The notes under the pieces were generated by a model. That model was not told the origin of the DNA, made no database searches, and saw only the letters and a program-made list of their open reading frames with translations. Of a DNA stretch of 64,000 nt, positions 35,802 to 45,362 are shown one piece after another (position 1 is the stretch's first letter; each line of letters starts with the position of its first letter). A program made the translations under genes and the position numbers. Location of the stretch: contig NZ_FXUF01000005.1 in the NCBI RefSeq assembly GCF_900182905.1, forward strand, positions 186,001 through 250,000. The letters are read 5' to 3'. This DNA is from Anoxynatronum buryatiense. Its GTDB lineage: Bacteria; Bacillota; Clostridia; Peptostreptococcales; Tindalliaceae.

Positions 35802-36280
35802 CTGCCTTCCACCACCCTTTCTTTCAGTTGAAGTGCCAGTTGATGAATCAGTGTTTCCAGATAATCTGCTGTCTGGCGGTAAACCGTCACCGAACCGCCA
35901 AAGGGGTCAGGTACTTCTCCCGCTTCCGGGTCTCCGGTGACGTATTCCGTCAGTGTGAACACCCGTCCGGCAGCCGCGGCATCCATCATGAGTACCGACT
36001 GGCGGTGGGCTGCCGTCATGGTAAAGATCAGATCGGCAGATTCCAGCAGCCGGGGTGTCACCCGCCGGCTCCGATGATTTTCCAGGGGAAGCTCCTTTTC
36101 CTGCATCACTTCCACCGCCTGAAAAGAGGCCGGTTGCCCCTCTGATGCAAAAATGCCCGCCGACAGCACGCTGATCTGGTCTTCACCAATGCCCAGCCGG
36201 TTCAGCGTACCCTGCAGCAATGCAGCGGCCATGGGGCTGCGGCATGTGTTTCCTGTGCAGACAAAGAGAATGGTTTTCAA
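35798..36280 (-). CDS. Low-molecular-weight protein phosphatase (YwlE type)
   Basis: A 160-residue phosphatase. The P-loop is VCTGNTCRSPMAAALL at residues 7-22, with catalytic Cys8 in a CxGNxCRS form and Arg14; the general acid is in VPDPFGG near residue 121. In the characterised Bacillus homolog the Thr after the P-loop Asn selects phospho-arginine, and the same Thr is present here, so an arginine phosphatase role is likely. It lies between sua5 and rpiB as in Bacillus. No arginine kinase gene is in view. Confidence 0.9.
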   Translation of the reverse strand: MKTILFVCTGNTCRSPMAAALLQGTLNRLGIGEDQISVLSAGIFASEGQPASFQAVEVMQEKELPLENHRSRRVTPRLLESADLIFTMTAAHRQSVLMMDAAAAGRVFTLTEYVTGDPEAGEVPDPFGGSVTVYRQTADYLETLIHQLALQLKERVVEGR

Positions 36281-36455
36281 AAATCTGCTCCTTTCCCGAC
36301 ACTGAACCGTCGATTCCTTTTTATTCTACCGTATTCCCCGTGGTTCAACCATCTTTCGATGATCTTTTGTGAAAACTTTCTTTGTGTGTCATTTTATGGC
36401 AATCTTTGAACTTTTGGTTTAGCCGGTTTTATCAGACATGTTTTTGATGCTGTGC

Positions 36456-37565
36456 TTAGGCTTCTTCCCACTGGTTTCCCGCAGCTTTCACCAACCGGTT
36501 CATCAGGGCAAACCCCAGCGCGTTGTCAGCCAAAGCTTCTGCGATAATCAGGCTCACCGGCGTCTCATCAAATTCCCGCAGCCGCAGGAAAAGGTTCGCC
36601 GCCATTTCTTCCGGGCGGTGAGTGCTTCCCAGTGACTTAACCACCAGCAGGGGCGGCTTGGCTGCTTCAGGCATTTCGGCCAGTATCGCGGCGGTCTCGT
36701 CGGTGCAGAGAATGCCAATGGCGGCTTCGTTTTTTTGATGGCGAAGGGCCAGGGTAATCAGAACGTGAGCCGCTTCTGTGGTTGTTGCTGCCGGTTGTAC
36801 TGACCGGGCCAGTATCAGGGGAGCTTTTGGAGCATAATGGGTATATTTCATTCCCGGTGAACGGGGTGCTGTCACCGATTCTCCGCCGCCGAAATCCTTT
36901 TTCGTCAGGGCGGGATCAACCGCCACATGGTCCACCACCATCAGCAGCATTTCCCGGGTAATGCCCCCGGGTCTGAGGATCACCGGAAAACTGCCGGTGG
37001 CATCCACCACGGTGGATTCCAGCCCCACTTCACAGGGGCCTCCGTCAATAATGGCATCCACCCGCCCCTCCAGGTCTTTCACCACATGACTGCCACGGGT
37101 GGGGCTGGGCCGCCCTGACTGATTGGCGCTGGGAGCCGCCACCGGAACTCCTGCCAGGGCGATGAGGCGCCGGGCCAGGGGATGGGCCGGCATACGCAGG
37201 GCAACAGTATCCAGTCCCGCTGTCACCATGTCAGGGACAGCAGGCGATTTTTCCAGAATGATGGTGAGGGGGCCCGGCCAAAAATGTGCCATCAGTTTCC
37301 GGGCCAGGGGCGTCACGGTTTTCACCAGTGGTGCCACATCTTCCATGGCCGCCACATGAACGATGAGGGGATTATCGGAAGGGCGTCCCTTGGCTTCAAA
37401 AATGGCCGCCAGTGCCCGGGGATTGGTGGCATCCGCTCCCAGGCCGTAGACAGTCTCTGTGGGGAAGGCCACGGTCTTTCCCGCTGCCAGCATACGGGCA
37501 AAAGGCTGCAGGGCTTCATCGGTAACATGTTGAGGGTCAATGGTGGCAAAACGGGTTGTTTTCAT
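36456..37565 (-). CDS. L-threonylcarbamoyladenylate synthase (Sua5/YwlC)
   Basis: A 369-residue two-domain enzyme that makes threonylcarbamoyl-AMP for the t6A37 tRNA modification. The YrdC domain (about 1-205) has KTVAFPTETVYGLGADA, SDNPLIVHVA, WPGPLTIIL and APSANQSGRPSPT; the Sua5 domain (about 240-369) begins after SPGMKYTHYAPKAPL. Full length for the long form. AAAGGAG precedes the ATG. A terminator lies between prfA and this gene, so it probably has its own promoter. Confidence 0.95.
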   Translation of the reverse strand: MKTTRFATIDPQHVTDEALQPFARMLAAGKTVAFPTETVYGLGADATNPRALAAIFEAKGRPSDNPLIVHVAAMEDVAPLVKTVTPLARKLMAHFWPGPLTIILEKSPAVPDMVTAGLDTVALRMPAHPLARRLIALAGVPVAAPSANQSGRPSPTRGSHVVKDLEGRVDAIIDGGPCEVGLESTVVDATGSFPVILRPGGITREMLLMVVDHVAVDPALTKKDFGGGESVTAPRSPGMKYTHYAPKAPLILARSVQPAATTTEAAHVLITLALRHQKNEAAIGILCTDETAAILAEMPEAAKPPLLVVKSLGSTHRPEEMAANLFLRLREFDETPVSLIIAEALADNALGFALMNRLVKAAGNQWEEA

Positions 37566-37590
37566 GGCGTCTCCTTTACATTCAAGCCTG

Positions 37591-37625
37591 CAAAAAGAGG
37601 CAGGGGAACCGTCCCCGTGCCTCTT
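37591..37625 (-). terminator. Terminator between prfA and sua5
   Basis: AAGAGGCA pairs with TGCCTCTT, with an inner GGGG/CCCC, and the minus strand continues TTTTTG. It lies just after the prfA stop. Confidence 0.9.
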
Positions 37626-37637
37626 GTGGTATTTACC

Positions 37638-38708
37638 TTATGCCATGGCTTTCATTTTTTCTGCCTGATCGGTGGTGATCAGTGCCTGAATCATGGCGTC
37701 AAGATCTCCCTGCATGAAGGAGTCCAGCTGATAGAGGGTCATGTTGATGCGATGGTCGGTGACCCGGCCCTGGGGATAGTTATAGGTGCGAATCCGTTCG
37801 CTTCTGTCGCCGGAACCAACCTGACTTTTCCGGTCGGCAGCGATGGCCTGTTGCTGTTCATGCACCATAATGTCATAAAGCCGGGCCTGAAGCACTTTCA
37901 TCGCTTTGTCCTTGTTTTTCAGCTGGGACTTTTCATCCTGGCAGGACACCGACATCCCTGTGGGCAAATGAGTAATACGCACTGCCGAATCGGTGGTGTT
38001 AACGCTCTGACCGCCGTGGCCGGAAGCCCGGAACACGTCGACACGAATCTCATTGGGGTTAATCTCAAACTCCACGTCATCCACTTCCGGCAGCACTGCC
38101 ACCGTCGCGGCCGAAGTGTGAATTCGCCCGCCTGACTCGGTGGCAGGAATTCGCTGTACCCGGTGGGTGCCGCTTTCAAATTTCATGCGGGAGTAAACTC
38201 CCTTGCCGCGAATCATAAAAATGACTTCTTTGTACCCGCCGATGCCGCTTTCGCTGGCGCTCATGAGCTCCACCTTCCACCCCTGGTCTTCGGCAAAACG
38301 GGTGTACATGCGAAAGAGGTCGGCGGCAAAAAGACCGGCTTCATCGCCACCGGTGCCGGCACGCACCTCCACAATGACATTTTTATCGTCGTTGGGGTCT
38401 TTGGGCAGCAGCAATATCTGAAGCTCATCCTCCAGAGCGGCAACTTTTTCTTCCAGCTCATCCAGTTCCATCCGGGCCATATCCCGCAGTTCGTCTTCCA
38501 TGGATTTATCGTACAGAATGGCTTTTGTTTCGTCTGCCGCCTTCCGGGTTTCCATATATGCCCGGTAACAGGTAACGATTTCTTCCAGCTCGGCATGCTC
38601 TTTCACCAGCTTCTGCCACAGGTTTTGCTGATTAATCACCTCTGGATCACTCAGCTGTGCGCCCAGATCTTCGTATTTATCTTCTAAAAATGCCAGTTTT
38701 TCCAGCAT
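37638..38708 (-). CDS. prfA: Peptide chain release factor 1
   Basis: A 356-residue RF1 that reads UAA/UAG stops. The codon-reading motif region is [16 protein letters not shown] and the GGQ loop is [18 protein letters not shown] (GGQ near residue 233), with the usual [17 protein letters not shown] after it. Length is normal. It precedes sua5 and follows prmC, the enzyme that methylates the Gln of its GGQ motif. No frameshift site is seen, as expected for RF1. Confidence 0.97.
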   Translation of the reverse strand: MLEKLAFLEDKYEDLGAQLSDPEVINQQNLWQKLVKEHAELEEIVTCYRAYMETRKAADETKAILYDKSMEDELRDMARMELDELEEKVAALEDELQILLLPKDPNDDKNVIVEVRAGTGGDEAGLFAADLFRMYTRFAEDQGWKVELMSASESGIGGYKEVIFMIRGKGVYSRMKFESGTHRVQRIPATESGGRIHTSAATVAVLPEVDDVEFEINPNEIRVDVFRASGHGGQSVNTTDSAVRITHLPTGMSVSCQDEKSQLKNKDKAMKVLQARLYDIMVHEQQQAIAADRKSQVGSGDRSERIRTYNYPQGRVTDHRINMTLYQLDSFMQGDLDAMIQALITTDQAEKMKAMA

Positions 38709-38900
38709 GCGTCATCACCTATTCCTTATTTCATGTTTCACATTTCACATTCGCCGACAGGCCTGGTTCACAGGCATCTATTCCAACAATGTATTATATC
38801 AAAAGAAGGATCATAAGGGAACAGTCTTCCAAAAGAAATCCTCATTTGCTTTTCGGCCTCTCCTGCCAGATCGCTTTTGCCAGACTGCTCCGGTGTTGTT

Positions 38901-39863
38901 TCATTCTGCTGCCCCAGGCCGGATGCCCATTACCACCCGGTCAATGCCTGCCAGGTCCGGAAGACATTTCACTTCCATGAACCCCTGTTCTTCCAAGAAC
39001 CTCACCACCGCACTTCCCTGATCATAGCCAATTTCAAGGGCCAGCAGACCGCCGGGGCACAGCAGCCGGGGAGATTCCGCCGCCAGCCGGCGGTAATAAT
39101 CCAAGCCGTCAGCCCCTCCGGCCAGGGCAGTCTCCGGTTCGAAAGCGGCCACCGAAGGGCTCAGGGCTTCCATGTCCTTTTCATTGATGTAAGGCGGGTT
39201 GGACACGATGAAATCAAGGCTGCCGCCGCCATCATGACCACACTGCGGCAATGCCCGGTTCTCCAGGTAAGACGCCACCGGTGCCAGCAGATCGCCGCCC
39301 AGGGGGGTCACCCGATGGGTCAGCTGATGCCGCCGGATATTTTCTGCGGCCACTTCCAAAGCCGCCGGTGAAAGGTCCACCGCCAGCATCATGATTTCCG
39401 GCACCAGCTTTGCCAGACTCACGGCAATACAGCCGCTGCCGGTGCCAATGTCAGCTCCCCGAAGACTGCAGGTTATCATTGTGTCGTTGTCTTTTGCCCG
39501 AAGTTGTTCCCCGGTGGTTTTATCAGAAGCCTTCCTGTTCAACCAGCACACCACCTGCTCCACCAGCAGCTCTGTTTCCGGCCGGGGGATCAGCACCGCC
39601 GGGTTCACGTGAAAGTCAAACCCCATAAACTCCTGGGATTCGATGATATACGCCACCGGTTCCTGATGAAGACGCCGTTCCACCAGCCGGGAGACCTGCT
39701 GCATCTCTTCGGCTGACAACAGACGCTCCGGGTACATGTGAAGGCGGATCCGTTCCACCTGGAGCACATGGGCCAGAAGCACCTCAGCATCCAGTCGGGG
39801 GGTGGTGCTCCCCTCAAGGTTCAGCCGCTGCTCAGCGGCTTTCAGCCATTCCTGACAAGTCAT
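38901..39863 (-). CDS. prmC: Release factor glutamine methyltransferase
   Basis: About 320 residues. PrmC uses S-adenosylmethionine to methylate the Gln in the GGQ motif of release factors. The SAM site is ADIGTGSGCIAVSLAKL, and the catalytic substrate motif is FIVSNPPYINE. The N-terminal helical domain begins MTCQEWLKAAEQRL. I chose ATG 39863, with AAAGGA nine nt upstream; longer readings would run into the preceding gene. An insert between the domains (QLRAKDNDTMITCSLRG) is longer than usual. Confidence 0.93.
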   Translation of the reverse strand: MTCQEWLKAAEQRLNLEGSTTPRLDAEVLLAHVLQVERIRLHMYPERLLSAEEMQQVSRLVERRLHQEPVAYIIESQEFMGFDFHVNPAVLIPRPETELLVEQVVCWLNRKASDKTTGEQLRAKDNDTMITCSLRGADIGTGSGCIAVSLAKLVPEIMMLAVDLSPAALEVAAENIRRHQLTHRVTPLGGDLLAPVASYLENRALPQCGHDGGGSLDFIVSNPPYINEKDMEALSPSVAAFEPETALAGGADGLDYYRRLAAESPRLLCPGGLLALEIGYDQGSAVVRFLEEQGFMEVKCLPDLAGIDRVVMGIRPGAAE

Positions 39864-39877
39864 CGCTCCCATTCCTT

Positions 39878-41224
39878 TCATGATAGCTGCAGCAGGGCCA
39901 TATGCAGCGCTTCTGAAAGGGTGGGATGCACCCACAGCTGTTGCTTCAGCTCATCCACCGTTCTCTTTTCGTCAATGAGCATTCCCGCCAGTCCCACCTG
40001 CTCGCTGATTTCATATCCGGTCATCCAAATTCCCAGCAAGGTGCCATTTTCATGGGCCAGTACTTTCACAAAGCCCTCTGGCTCTGCCTGTCCCATTCCC
40101 CGCCAGGTATCGGCCCAGCGAACCTGGGCTTTCCGATAGGGGATCCCGGCTGCTTTCAGTTCCTGCTCCTGTTCACCGGCGCCACCGTTCTGAGGCAGGG
40201 TGAACATGGCTCTGGGCAGTGGGGCATAGCGCCAGGTGATGGCGGTGCCCCGGTTGAAATGGTCTGCCAGCAACACGCCCTGCTGAATCCCCGTATGTCC
40301 CATTTCCATGCGACCATTCAGATCACCGATGCAGTAAATATGATCCACAGTGGTCTGGCAGTCATCATTCACAGGGATGCGACCGTCCACCAGGGAAAGA
40401 CCCGTCTTTTCCAGCCCTGCCGGCAGCACCGGCCGCCGGGTCATGGCCACCAGAGCCAGCTCTGCTTCATAAAGGCGCCCGTCGACTGCCTGCACTTCGA
40501 CGCCGTTATCCACTGTCTTCACCGTCGCCACCTGGGTGGCGGTGTTCAGCGCAACACCGTTGGCTTCCAGCCTTCGAAAGAGGGGGGCTGTCAGATCCGG
40601 GTCTGTTCCCGCCAGCAAATCAGGCTGCATTTCCAGTACCGTGACCCGACTCCCCAACTCTGAAAAGAGGGAAGCAAATTCAAGCCCTTCCACATCGCCG
40701 CCCAAAATCAGAAGAGACGCAGGGGGTTCAGTGATGACCACCGCTTCCCGATGGCTGATGATGCGCTTGCCATCCAGCCGGACACCCGTCGGCGGATTGG
40801 CTTCTGTTCCCGTGGCCAGCACCAGCCGGCGGAAGGTGATGGTTTCATCTCCCAGCTGCACCCGCTGCGGGCCCAGCAGTTCCGGGTCTCCGTAAAGCAG
40901 GGTCACACCGGCGGCTGTCAGCTGCTCTTCCATGGCTTCGCTGACAGCGGCCATGGTTTTGCGGCTGTCGGTAAGAATGGTTTCAGCCACCCCCGACGCC
41001 AAGGACTCTTCTCCGGCAATACCGCCTCTCCAGAATCCCCGCCGGGTTTTATGGGCCCGAATTCGGTCCATGATATATTTCACCGGCAGACACCCCCATC
41101 GAAGCCCGGTGCCTCCCAATGCTTCTTTTTCAATGAGCACGGGTTTTAGTCCCTGCCTGGCACACTGCAGGGCACAGTGATAGCCCGCCGGACCGCCTCC
41201 TATGATCACCAGTTCTGTGTTCAT
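39878..41224 (-). CDS. Pyridine nucleotide-disulfide reductase relative lacking one redox Cys
   Basis: A 448-residue flavoprotein. The FAD site is ELVIIGGGPAGYHCALQCA, the NAD(P) site is LLILGGDVEGLEFASLFSELG, and the C-terminal interface domain has VHPTLSEAL with the conserved His-Glu pair. The usual CxxxxC disulfide reads GGTGLRWGCLPVKY: the first Cys is Gly and only the second remains. It therefore is probably not a lipoamide dehydrogenase, and no 2-oxoacid dehydrogenase genes are nearby. The NAD-site motif GGDVEG also lacks the usual third Gly position. GGAGG precedes ATG 41224. Function unknown. Confidence 0.85.
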   Translation of the reverse strand: MNTELVIIGGGPAGYHCALQCARQGLKPVLIEKEALGGTGLRWGCLPVKYIMDRIRAHKTRRGFWRGGIAGEESLASGVAETILTDSRKTMAAVSEAMEEQLTAAGVTLLYGDPELLGPQRVQLGDETITFRRLVLATGTEANPPTGVRLDGKRIISHREAVVITEPPASLLILGGDVEGLEFASLFSELGSRVTVLEMQPDLLAGTDPDLTAPLFRRLEANGVALNTATQVATVKTVDNGVEVQAVDGRLYEAELALVAMTRRPVLPAGLEKTGLSLVDGRIPVNDDCQTTVDHIYCIGDLNGRMEMGHTGIQQGVLLADHFNRGTAITWRYAPLPRAMFTLPQNGGAGEQEQELKAAGIPYRKAQVRWADTWRGMGQAEPEGFVKVLAHENGTLLGIWMTGYEISEQVGLAGMLIDEKRTVDELKQQLWVHPTLSEALHMALLQLS

Positions 41225-41351
41225 CCCCATCCCTCCATTTTATGTCTGTTAACTGACTGATTCCATTATATCACATCACTTTCCGAAAGCAGTCATCACC
41301 GGGTGTTTCGCTGATAAAAGTGTTTTATCAAAAACAAAATGAAATTCTCTG

Positions 41352-41380
41352 TTTAAAGAAAACGCCCTGTGGTATATAAA
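41352..41380 (+). promoter_or_regulatory. Promoter of the plus-strand structured RNA
   Basis: TTTAAA (41352-41357, counting the closest six bases) and TATAAA (41375-41380) are about 17 bp apart on the plus strand. The predicted start, seven bases on, falls at 41387, exactly where the closing stem of the RNA begins. Confidence 0.6.
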
Positions 41381-41386
41381 GAACAC

Positions 41387-41733
41387 AATAGATTCCGGTA
41401 GTTCCCTGCCAGTCTCGGTGGACAGCGAAGAAACTGATGGCTCTGATGATTCATCAGGAGTCGAAACCTTTTGGTTTCAACAGATTTTCGCACGACCGAA
41501 GCACCACCGGCGAAAGCCGGACAAGGGACACAGGTGAAGTTGCTTCATCTGAAATCCCTGCAGCACCGCAGTTCCTGGAAAACCTGGTTTTCCAAATACC
41601 GTAGAAAGGCGTTGGTCTATGAACACAGAGCACACTCTCCCACCAAAGTATGAAAGGGGCTGGCACAGCTACTTCCGAATCTATTATGAATAAGCGGGCG
41701 TCTCATCCACAGCGATGAAGGCGTCCGTTTTCT
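41387..41733 (+). ncRNA. Structured non-coding RNA of about 345 nt, family not identified
   Basis: The only plus-strand gene I see. Its ends pair: AATAGATTC (41387-41395) with GAATCTATT (41677-41685), then GTAG/CTAC, GCCAG/CTGGC (41408-41412 with 41660-41664) and GGTGG/CCACC (41417-41421 with 41640-41644). Inside are local hairpins at 41443-41457, 41463-41478 (GAAACC-TTTT-GGTTTC), 41507-41520 (CCGGC-GAAA-GCCGG, a GNRA tetraloop), 41532-41550 and 41576-41594 (TGGAAAAC/GTTTTCCA). A U-tailed hairpin follows at 41696-41733. No ORF of note lies in it. It lacks the sequence cores I know for RNase P, tmRNA, SRP RNA and T-box. It lies between rpmE and the flavoprotein gene, convergent with rpmE. Confidence 0.8.
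41696..41733 (+). terminator. Terminator of the plus-strand RNA
   Basis: GGGCGTCTCATC pairs with GATGAAGGCGTCC (one bulge) around a six-base loop, followed by GTTTTCT on the plus strand. Confidence 0.75.
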
Positions 41734-41764
41734 GTATAAGCACAAACTGACATAAAACTGACAT

Positions 41765-41803
41765 AAAAAAGAACCGCCATCCTCATAAGGACTGTCGGTT
41801 CCC
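41765..41803 (-). terminator. Terminator after rpmE
   Basis: On the minus strand GAACCG pairs with CGGTTC, with an inner stem formed by AGTCCT/AGGAT bases, followed by six T. It faces the RNA gene terminator, as expected for convergent genes. Confidence 0.88.
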
Positions 41804-41824
41804 GGTTGACGCAAAAGAATAAAC

Positions 41825-42022
41825 TTACACGCCGTATTTCTTCTTGAATTTTTCCACGCGACCGCCCTTTTCCATTACCTTTTGTTTACCGGAGTAAAAG
41901 GGATGGCACTCGGAACAAATTTCCACGCGGATTTCCTCTTTGGTGGAACGGGTCTTAAACTCATTGCCGCATGCGCAATGCACTTCCACTTCATTATAGT
42001 TCGGATGGATTCCTTCTTTCAT
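41825..42022 (-). CDS. rpmE: 50S ribosomal protein L31
   Basis: A 65-residue ribosomal protein. It starts [22 protein letters not shown] and has [15 protein letters not shown]; the Cys set marks the zinc-binding (C+) form. ATG 42022 has GAGGTGAAG upstream; a longer reading from 42085 adds residues not found in the family. It follows rho, the usual order in Firmicutes. Confidence 0.97.
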   Translation of the reverse strand: MKEGIHPNYNEVEVHCACGNEFKTRSTKEEIRVEICSECHPFYSGKQKVMEKGGRVEKFKKKYGV

Positions 42023-42173
42023 TTCCTTCACCTCTTTCCCGTTCATGCTTCGATGGTTGCCAGCGGATGAACCGCAAAATGTCATGAGCGATGTTGCCGG
42101 CTGCTGTCAACCGACTGTCATGAAAAGAACGTTTCAATTATAGCACAGCCCCGCAACAGGTGCAAGCACATTC

Positions 42174-43643
42174 TTAGAGAAGCTTTTTGCCCGCCAAGTC
42201 GATGAACTCCCGGTTGCTCCTGGATTCTGACAGCATTTGAGTAATTGTCTCGGTCACTTCCTGAGTTGAGTTGTTCCCCAGGGCACGTCGGATACGCCAG
42301 ATGGTTTCCAGTTCTGCCTGGGAAAGAAGTAACTCTTCCCGCCGGGTACCGGAACGGTTGATATCCACCGCCGGGAAAATCCGTTTTTCCGACAGTTTGC
42401 GATCCAGGTGCAGTTCCATGTTCCCTGTTCCCTTGAACTCCTCGTAAATCACGTCATCCATGCGGCTGCCGGTGTCCACCAAAGCAGTGGCCATGATGGT
42501 CAGGCTGCCGGCTTCTTCCAGTTTACGGGCGGCTCCGAAAAACTTTTTGGGAGGGTGAAGGGCAGCCGGATCAAGGCCGCCGGAAAGGGTGCGTCCCGAA
42601 GCGGGCACCACCAGGTTATAAGCCCGGGCCAGCCGGGTGAGGCTGTCCAGCAGCACCAGTACGTCTTTCCCGTGTTCCACCAGCCGCTGTGCCCGATTCA
42701 GCACCATTTCTGCCACTTTGATATGGTGACTGGGCATCTCATCAAAAGTGGAATACACCACCTCGCCCTGAATGGAACGCTGCATATCAGTGACTTCTTC
42801 AGGTCTCTCGTCAATGAGAAGGACGATGATTTCCACCTCAGGATGATTATGTGTCACGCTGTTGGCAATTTTTTGCAGCAAAATGGTTTTACCGGCTTTT
42901 GGCGGCGAAACAATGAGTCCCCGCTGGCCTTTGCCGATGGGTGCCACAAGATCAATGAGACGGGTGGAAAGCTCGTGGTTTTTCAGTTCAAGGGTTAACC
43001 GCTGATTGGGGTAAATGGGGGTGAGGGTTTCAAAAGCGGGGCGTTTGCTGGCCATTTCCGGATCAAGATCGTTGATTTTGCGCACGTAGAGAAGGGCCTT
43101 ATATTTTTCGCCGGATTTTGGGGGGCGGGTAATGCCGGTGATTTTATCCCCTGTTTTCATGTTAAACCGGCGAATCTGGGAGGGAGACATGTAAATATCT
43201 GCATCCCCTGACAGGTAGTTACTGCTTCGGAGAAACCCGTAGCCGTCCACCATGATTTCCAAAATTCCCTCTGCCTGATTGGCTTCCTCACCCAGCGGGA
43301 TTTCATCATGCAGGTGCTGGGGAAGATCGGGTGCCGAGGGGAGCACCCGGGGGCGGGGTGGAACAGGCGGAGCGTTCTCATTGGCAGCTTCTCTCAATGG
43401 CTGCGCCCCAGACGGTCCTCCCGGATTTTCCTGTTTGGGTGCTTCAGGTGAAGCAGGTTCTGATACAGTAGATTTAGATGCAGCTAAGTCAGACTCTTGA
43501 GAGACTGCAGCCGAACCTTCGCCCCGAATAATCAGATCAATCAGTTCTTGCTTGCGATATTTGACAATGCTTTTTATACCCAGGGCCTTGGCAATTTCCC
43601 TGAGGTCGGTCAGCTTTTTAGCCTCGAGTGTCTGACGATCCAA
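42174..43643 (-). CDS. rho: Transcription termination factor Rho
   Basis: A 489-residue RNA helicase that ends transcription. An N-terminal helical domain ([29 protein letters not shown]) is followed by a disordered insert of about 80 residues rich in Pro, Ala, Ser and Glu (about 45-125). Then come the RNA-binding cold-shock-like domain ([19 protein letters not shown]) and the motor domain with Walker [12 protein letters not shown] and [14 protein letters not shown]. Inserts at this site are known in some Clostridia and Actinobacteria. Eleven bases separate it from glpX, so the genes are cotranscribed. Confidence 0.97.
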   Translation of the reverse strand: MDRQTLEAKKLTDLREIAKALGIKSIVKYRKQELIDLIIRGEGSAAVSQESDLAASKSTVSEPASPEAPKQENPGGPSGAQPLREAANENAPPVPPRPRVLPSAPDLPQHLHDEIPLGEEANQAEGILEIMVDGYGFLRSSNYLSGDADIYMSPSQIRRFNMKTGDKITGITRPPKSGEKYKALLYVRKINDLDPEMASKRPAFETLTPIYPNQRLTLELKNHELSTRLIDLVAPIGKGQRGLIVSPPKAGKTILLQKIANSVTHNHPEVEIIVLLIDERPEEVTDMQRSIQGEVVYSTFDEMPSHHIKVAEMVLNRAQRLVEHGKDVLVLLDSLTRLARAYNLVVPASGRTLSGGLDPAALHPPKKFFGAARKLEEAGSLTIMATALVDTGSRMDDVIYEEFKGTGNMELHLDRKLSEKRIFPAVDINRSGTRREELLLSQAELETIWRIRRALGNNSTQEVTETITQMLSESRSNREFIDLAGKKLL

Positions 43644-43654
43644 GCCTGCACCTC

Positions 43655-44623
43655 CTAAAATGCGTATAATGGTTTCTTATTGAAATTGTGAACAGCCTCC
43701 ACATAGCGGATGGTGCCCGTTTCTGACCGCATCACCACTGAGTGGGTGCGGGCAATGCCATTGGCAGAAAATGTAACGCCCCGCAGCAACGCACCATCGG
43801 AGATTCCCGTGGCGGCGTAGGAAGCTTCCTTCCCCTTCACCAGATCATCCAGGGTGAGGGTTTTGCTGCAGTCAATGCCCATGAGTACGCAGCGGGATTC
43901 TTCTTCATCTCCATAGGGGATAAGGCGTCCCTGAAAGTTGCCGCCCATGCATTTAATGCCCACCGCAGCGATGACACCCTCCGGGGCACCGCCAATACCC
44001 AGCAGCATGTCGACGCCTGTCTCTTCGAAGCAGGTGGCCAGGGCGGCATCCACATCGCCATTTTGAAAGAGCTTGATCCGCACTCCCACCCGACGACATT
44101 CGTCAATAATGCCCGCATGCCGTTCCCGGTCAAGAATGGCAACAGTGATATCACTGATGCTTTTTCCAAGTGCCCCTGCGGCAGCCCGCAGGTTATCAGC
44201 CACAGGAGCATCCAGATTGACATATGGGGCGGCTTTGGGGCCGACAGCCAGTTTGTCCATGTACATATCCGGTGCATTCAACAGGCAGCCCCGGGGCGCC
44301 ATAGCCACCACGGCAATGGCATTGGGCATACCGTCGGCCACAGAGGTGGTGCCTTCCACCGGGTCAACGGCGATGTCCACCTTGGGGGCTCCCGGACCGC
44401 CTCGTCCCACCTGCTCACCAATATAGAGCATGGGAGCCTCATCCATTTCCCCTTCACCAATCACAACGATGCCGTCAATATCGAGGGTGTCAAACATCCG
44501 GCGCATGCCGTCCACACCCGCCTGGTCAGCTGCGTTCTTATCTCCCAAACCCATATAGCGAGCTGCCCGCAGGGCCGCTGTTTCCGTCACTCGCACCAAA
44601 TCCAGTGCCAGGTTTCGATCCAT
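43655..44623 (-). CDS. glpX: Class II fructose-1,6-bisphosphatase
   Basis: A 322-residue gluconeogenic phosphatase. Metal-binding sites are [14 protein letters not shown] and [34 protein letters not shown] is also conserved. Length is normal for GlpX. It lies between transaldolase and rho, a conserved Firmicute order. It would supply fructose-6-phosphate for sugar-nucleotide and cell-wall synthesis. Confidence 0.96.
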   Translation of the reverse strand: MDRNLALDLVRVTETAALRAARYMGLGDKNAADQAGVDGMRRMFDTLDIDGIVVIGEGEMDEAPMLYIGEQVGRGGPGAPKVDIAVDPVEGTTSVADGMPNAIAVVAMAPRGCLLNAPDMYMDKLAVGPKAAPYVNLDAPVADNLRAAAGALGKSISDITVAILDRERHAGIIDECRRVGVRIKLFQNGDVDAALATCFEETGVDMLLGIGGAPEGVIAAVGIKCMGGNFQGRLIPYGDEEESRCVLMGIDCSKTLTLDDLVKGKEASYAATGISDGALLRGVTFSANGIARTHSVVMRSETGTIRYVEAVHNFNKKPLYAF

Positions 44624-44681
44624 TGCCGCACCGTCCTTTCCTTTTCAGTGATTGCTCAGGGCCAATGATTCATTGAAGCGG

Positions 44682-45326
44682 TTATTTCACCGCAGATTCC
44701 CAGTCTTTTAGAAACCGCTCAATGCCTGCATCTGTCAGGGGATGCTTCACCATTTGCTGAAAAACGCTGTAGGGGATGGTGGAAATGTGAGCGCCGGCAG
44801 CCGCTGCCTCAGTGACATGGGTCACCCTGCGAATGCTGGCAGCAATAATTTCTGTTTCAATGAGATGGGCATCAAAGATGGTGACAATCTCCCGAATCAG
44901 GTCCATTCCGTCGTGACCAATGTCGTCCAGGCGACCCAAAAAGGGGCTCACATAGGCAGCGCCGGCTTTGGCGGCCAACAGCGCCTGGGCCGCAGAGAAC
45001 ACCAGGGTGACATTGGTTTTAATACCCTTTTCACGAAACATGCTGGTGGCCTTAAGGCCTTCTGCTGTCATGGGTACCTTAATCACAATGTTGGGATGAA
45101 TGGCTGTCAGGGGCATGGCCTCTGCCACCATTTCTTCAGAAGTCAGGCTGACCACTTCTGCACTGATGGGGCCATCCACCAGACCGGCAATTTCCGTCAC
45201 CGTGGCTTTAAAATCACGCTTTTCCTTTGCAATGAGCGAAGGATTGGTGGTCACGCCTGCCAATACTCCCCAGCTGTTGATTTCCCGTATTTCGTCCAAG
45301 TTGGCCGTATCAATAAAAAGTTTCAT
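44682..45326 (-). CDS. Transaldolase / fructose-6-phosphate aldolase family
   Basis: A 214-residue short-form transaldolase (TalC/Fsa family) that forms a Schiff base with a Lys. [32 protein letters not shown] and [15 protein letters not shown] (Schiff-base Lys) are present, as is [16 protein letters not shown]. Short Firmicute forms mostly act as transaldolase in the pentose phosphate pathway, but aldolase activity cannot be excluded. Ribosome site AAGGAGATAG precedes the ATG. It lies upstream of glpX in the same transcript. Confidence 0.93.
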   Translation of the reverse strand: MKLFIDTANLDEIREINSWGVLAGVTTNPSLIAKEKRDFKATVTEIAGLVDGPISAEVVSLTSEEMVAEAMPLTAIHPNIVIKVPMTAEGLKATSMFREKGIKTNVTLVFSAAQALLAAKAGAAYVSPFLGRLDDIGHDGMDLIREIVTIFDAHLIETEIIAASIRRVTHVTEAAAAGAHISTIPYSVFQQMVKHPLTDAGIERFLKDWESAVK

Positions 45327-45362
45327 GATCTATCTCCTTCCAAATCTCAGAAAAAGCTGTTC

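Noticed and set aside
41387-41733. RNase P RNA, tmRNA or SRP RNA
   Set aside because: The GAGGAAAGUC core of RNase P, the tRNA-like ends of tmRNA and the GGAA-type S-domain loop of SRP RNA were not found.
41825-42085. A longer L31 reading from 42085
   Set aside because: The extra 21 residues are not in the L31 family, and the ribosome site fits ATG 42022.
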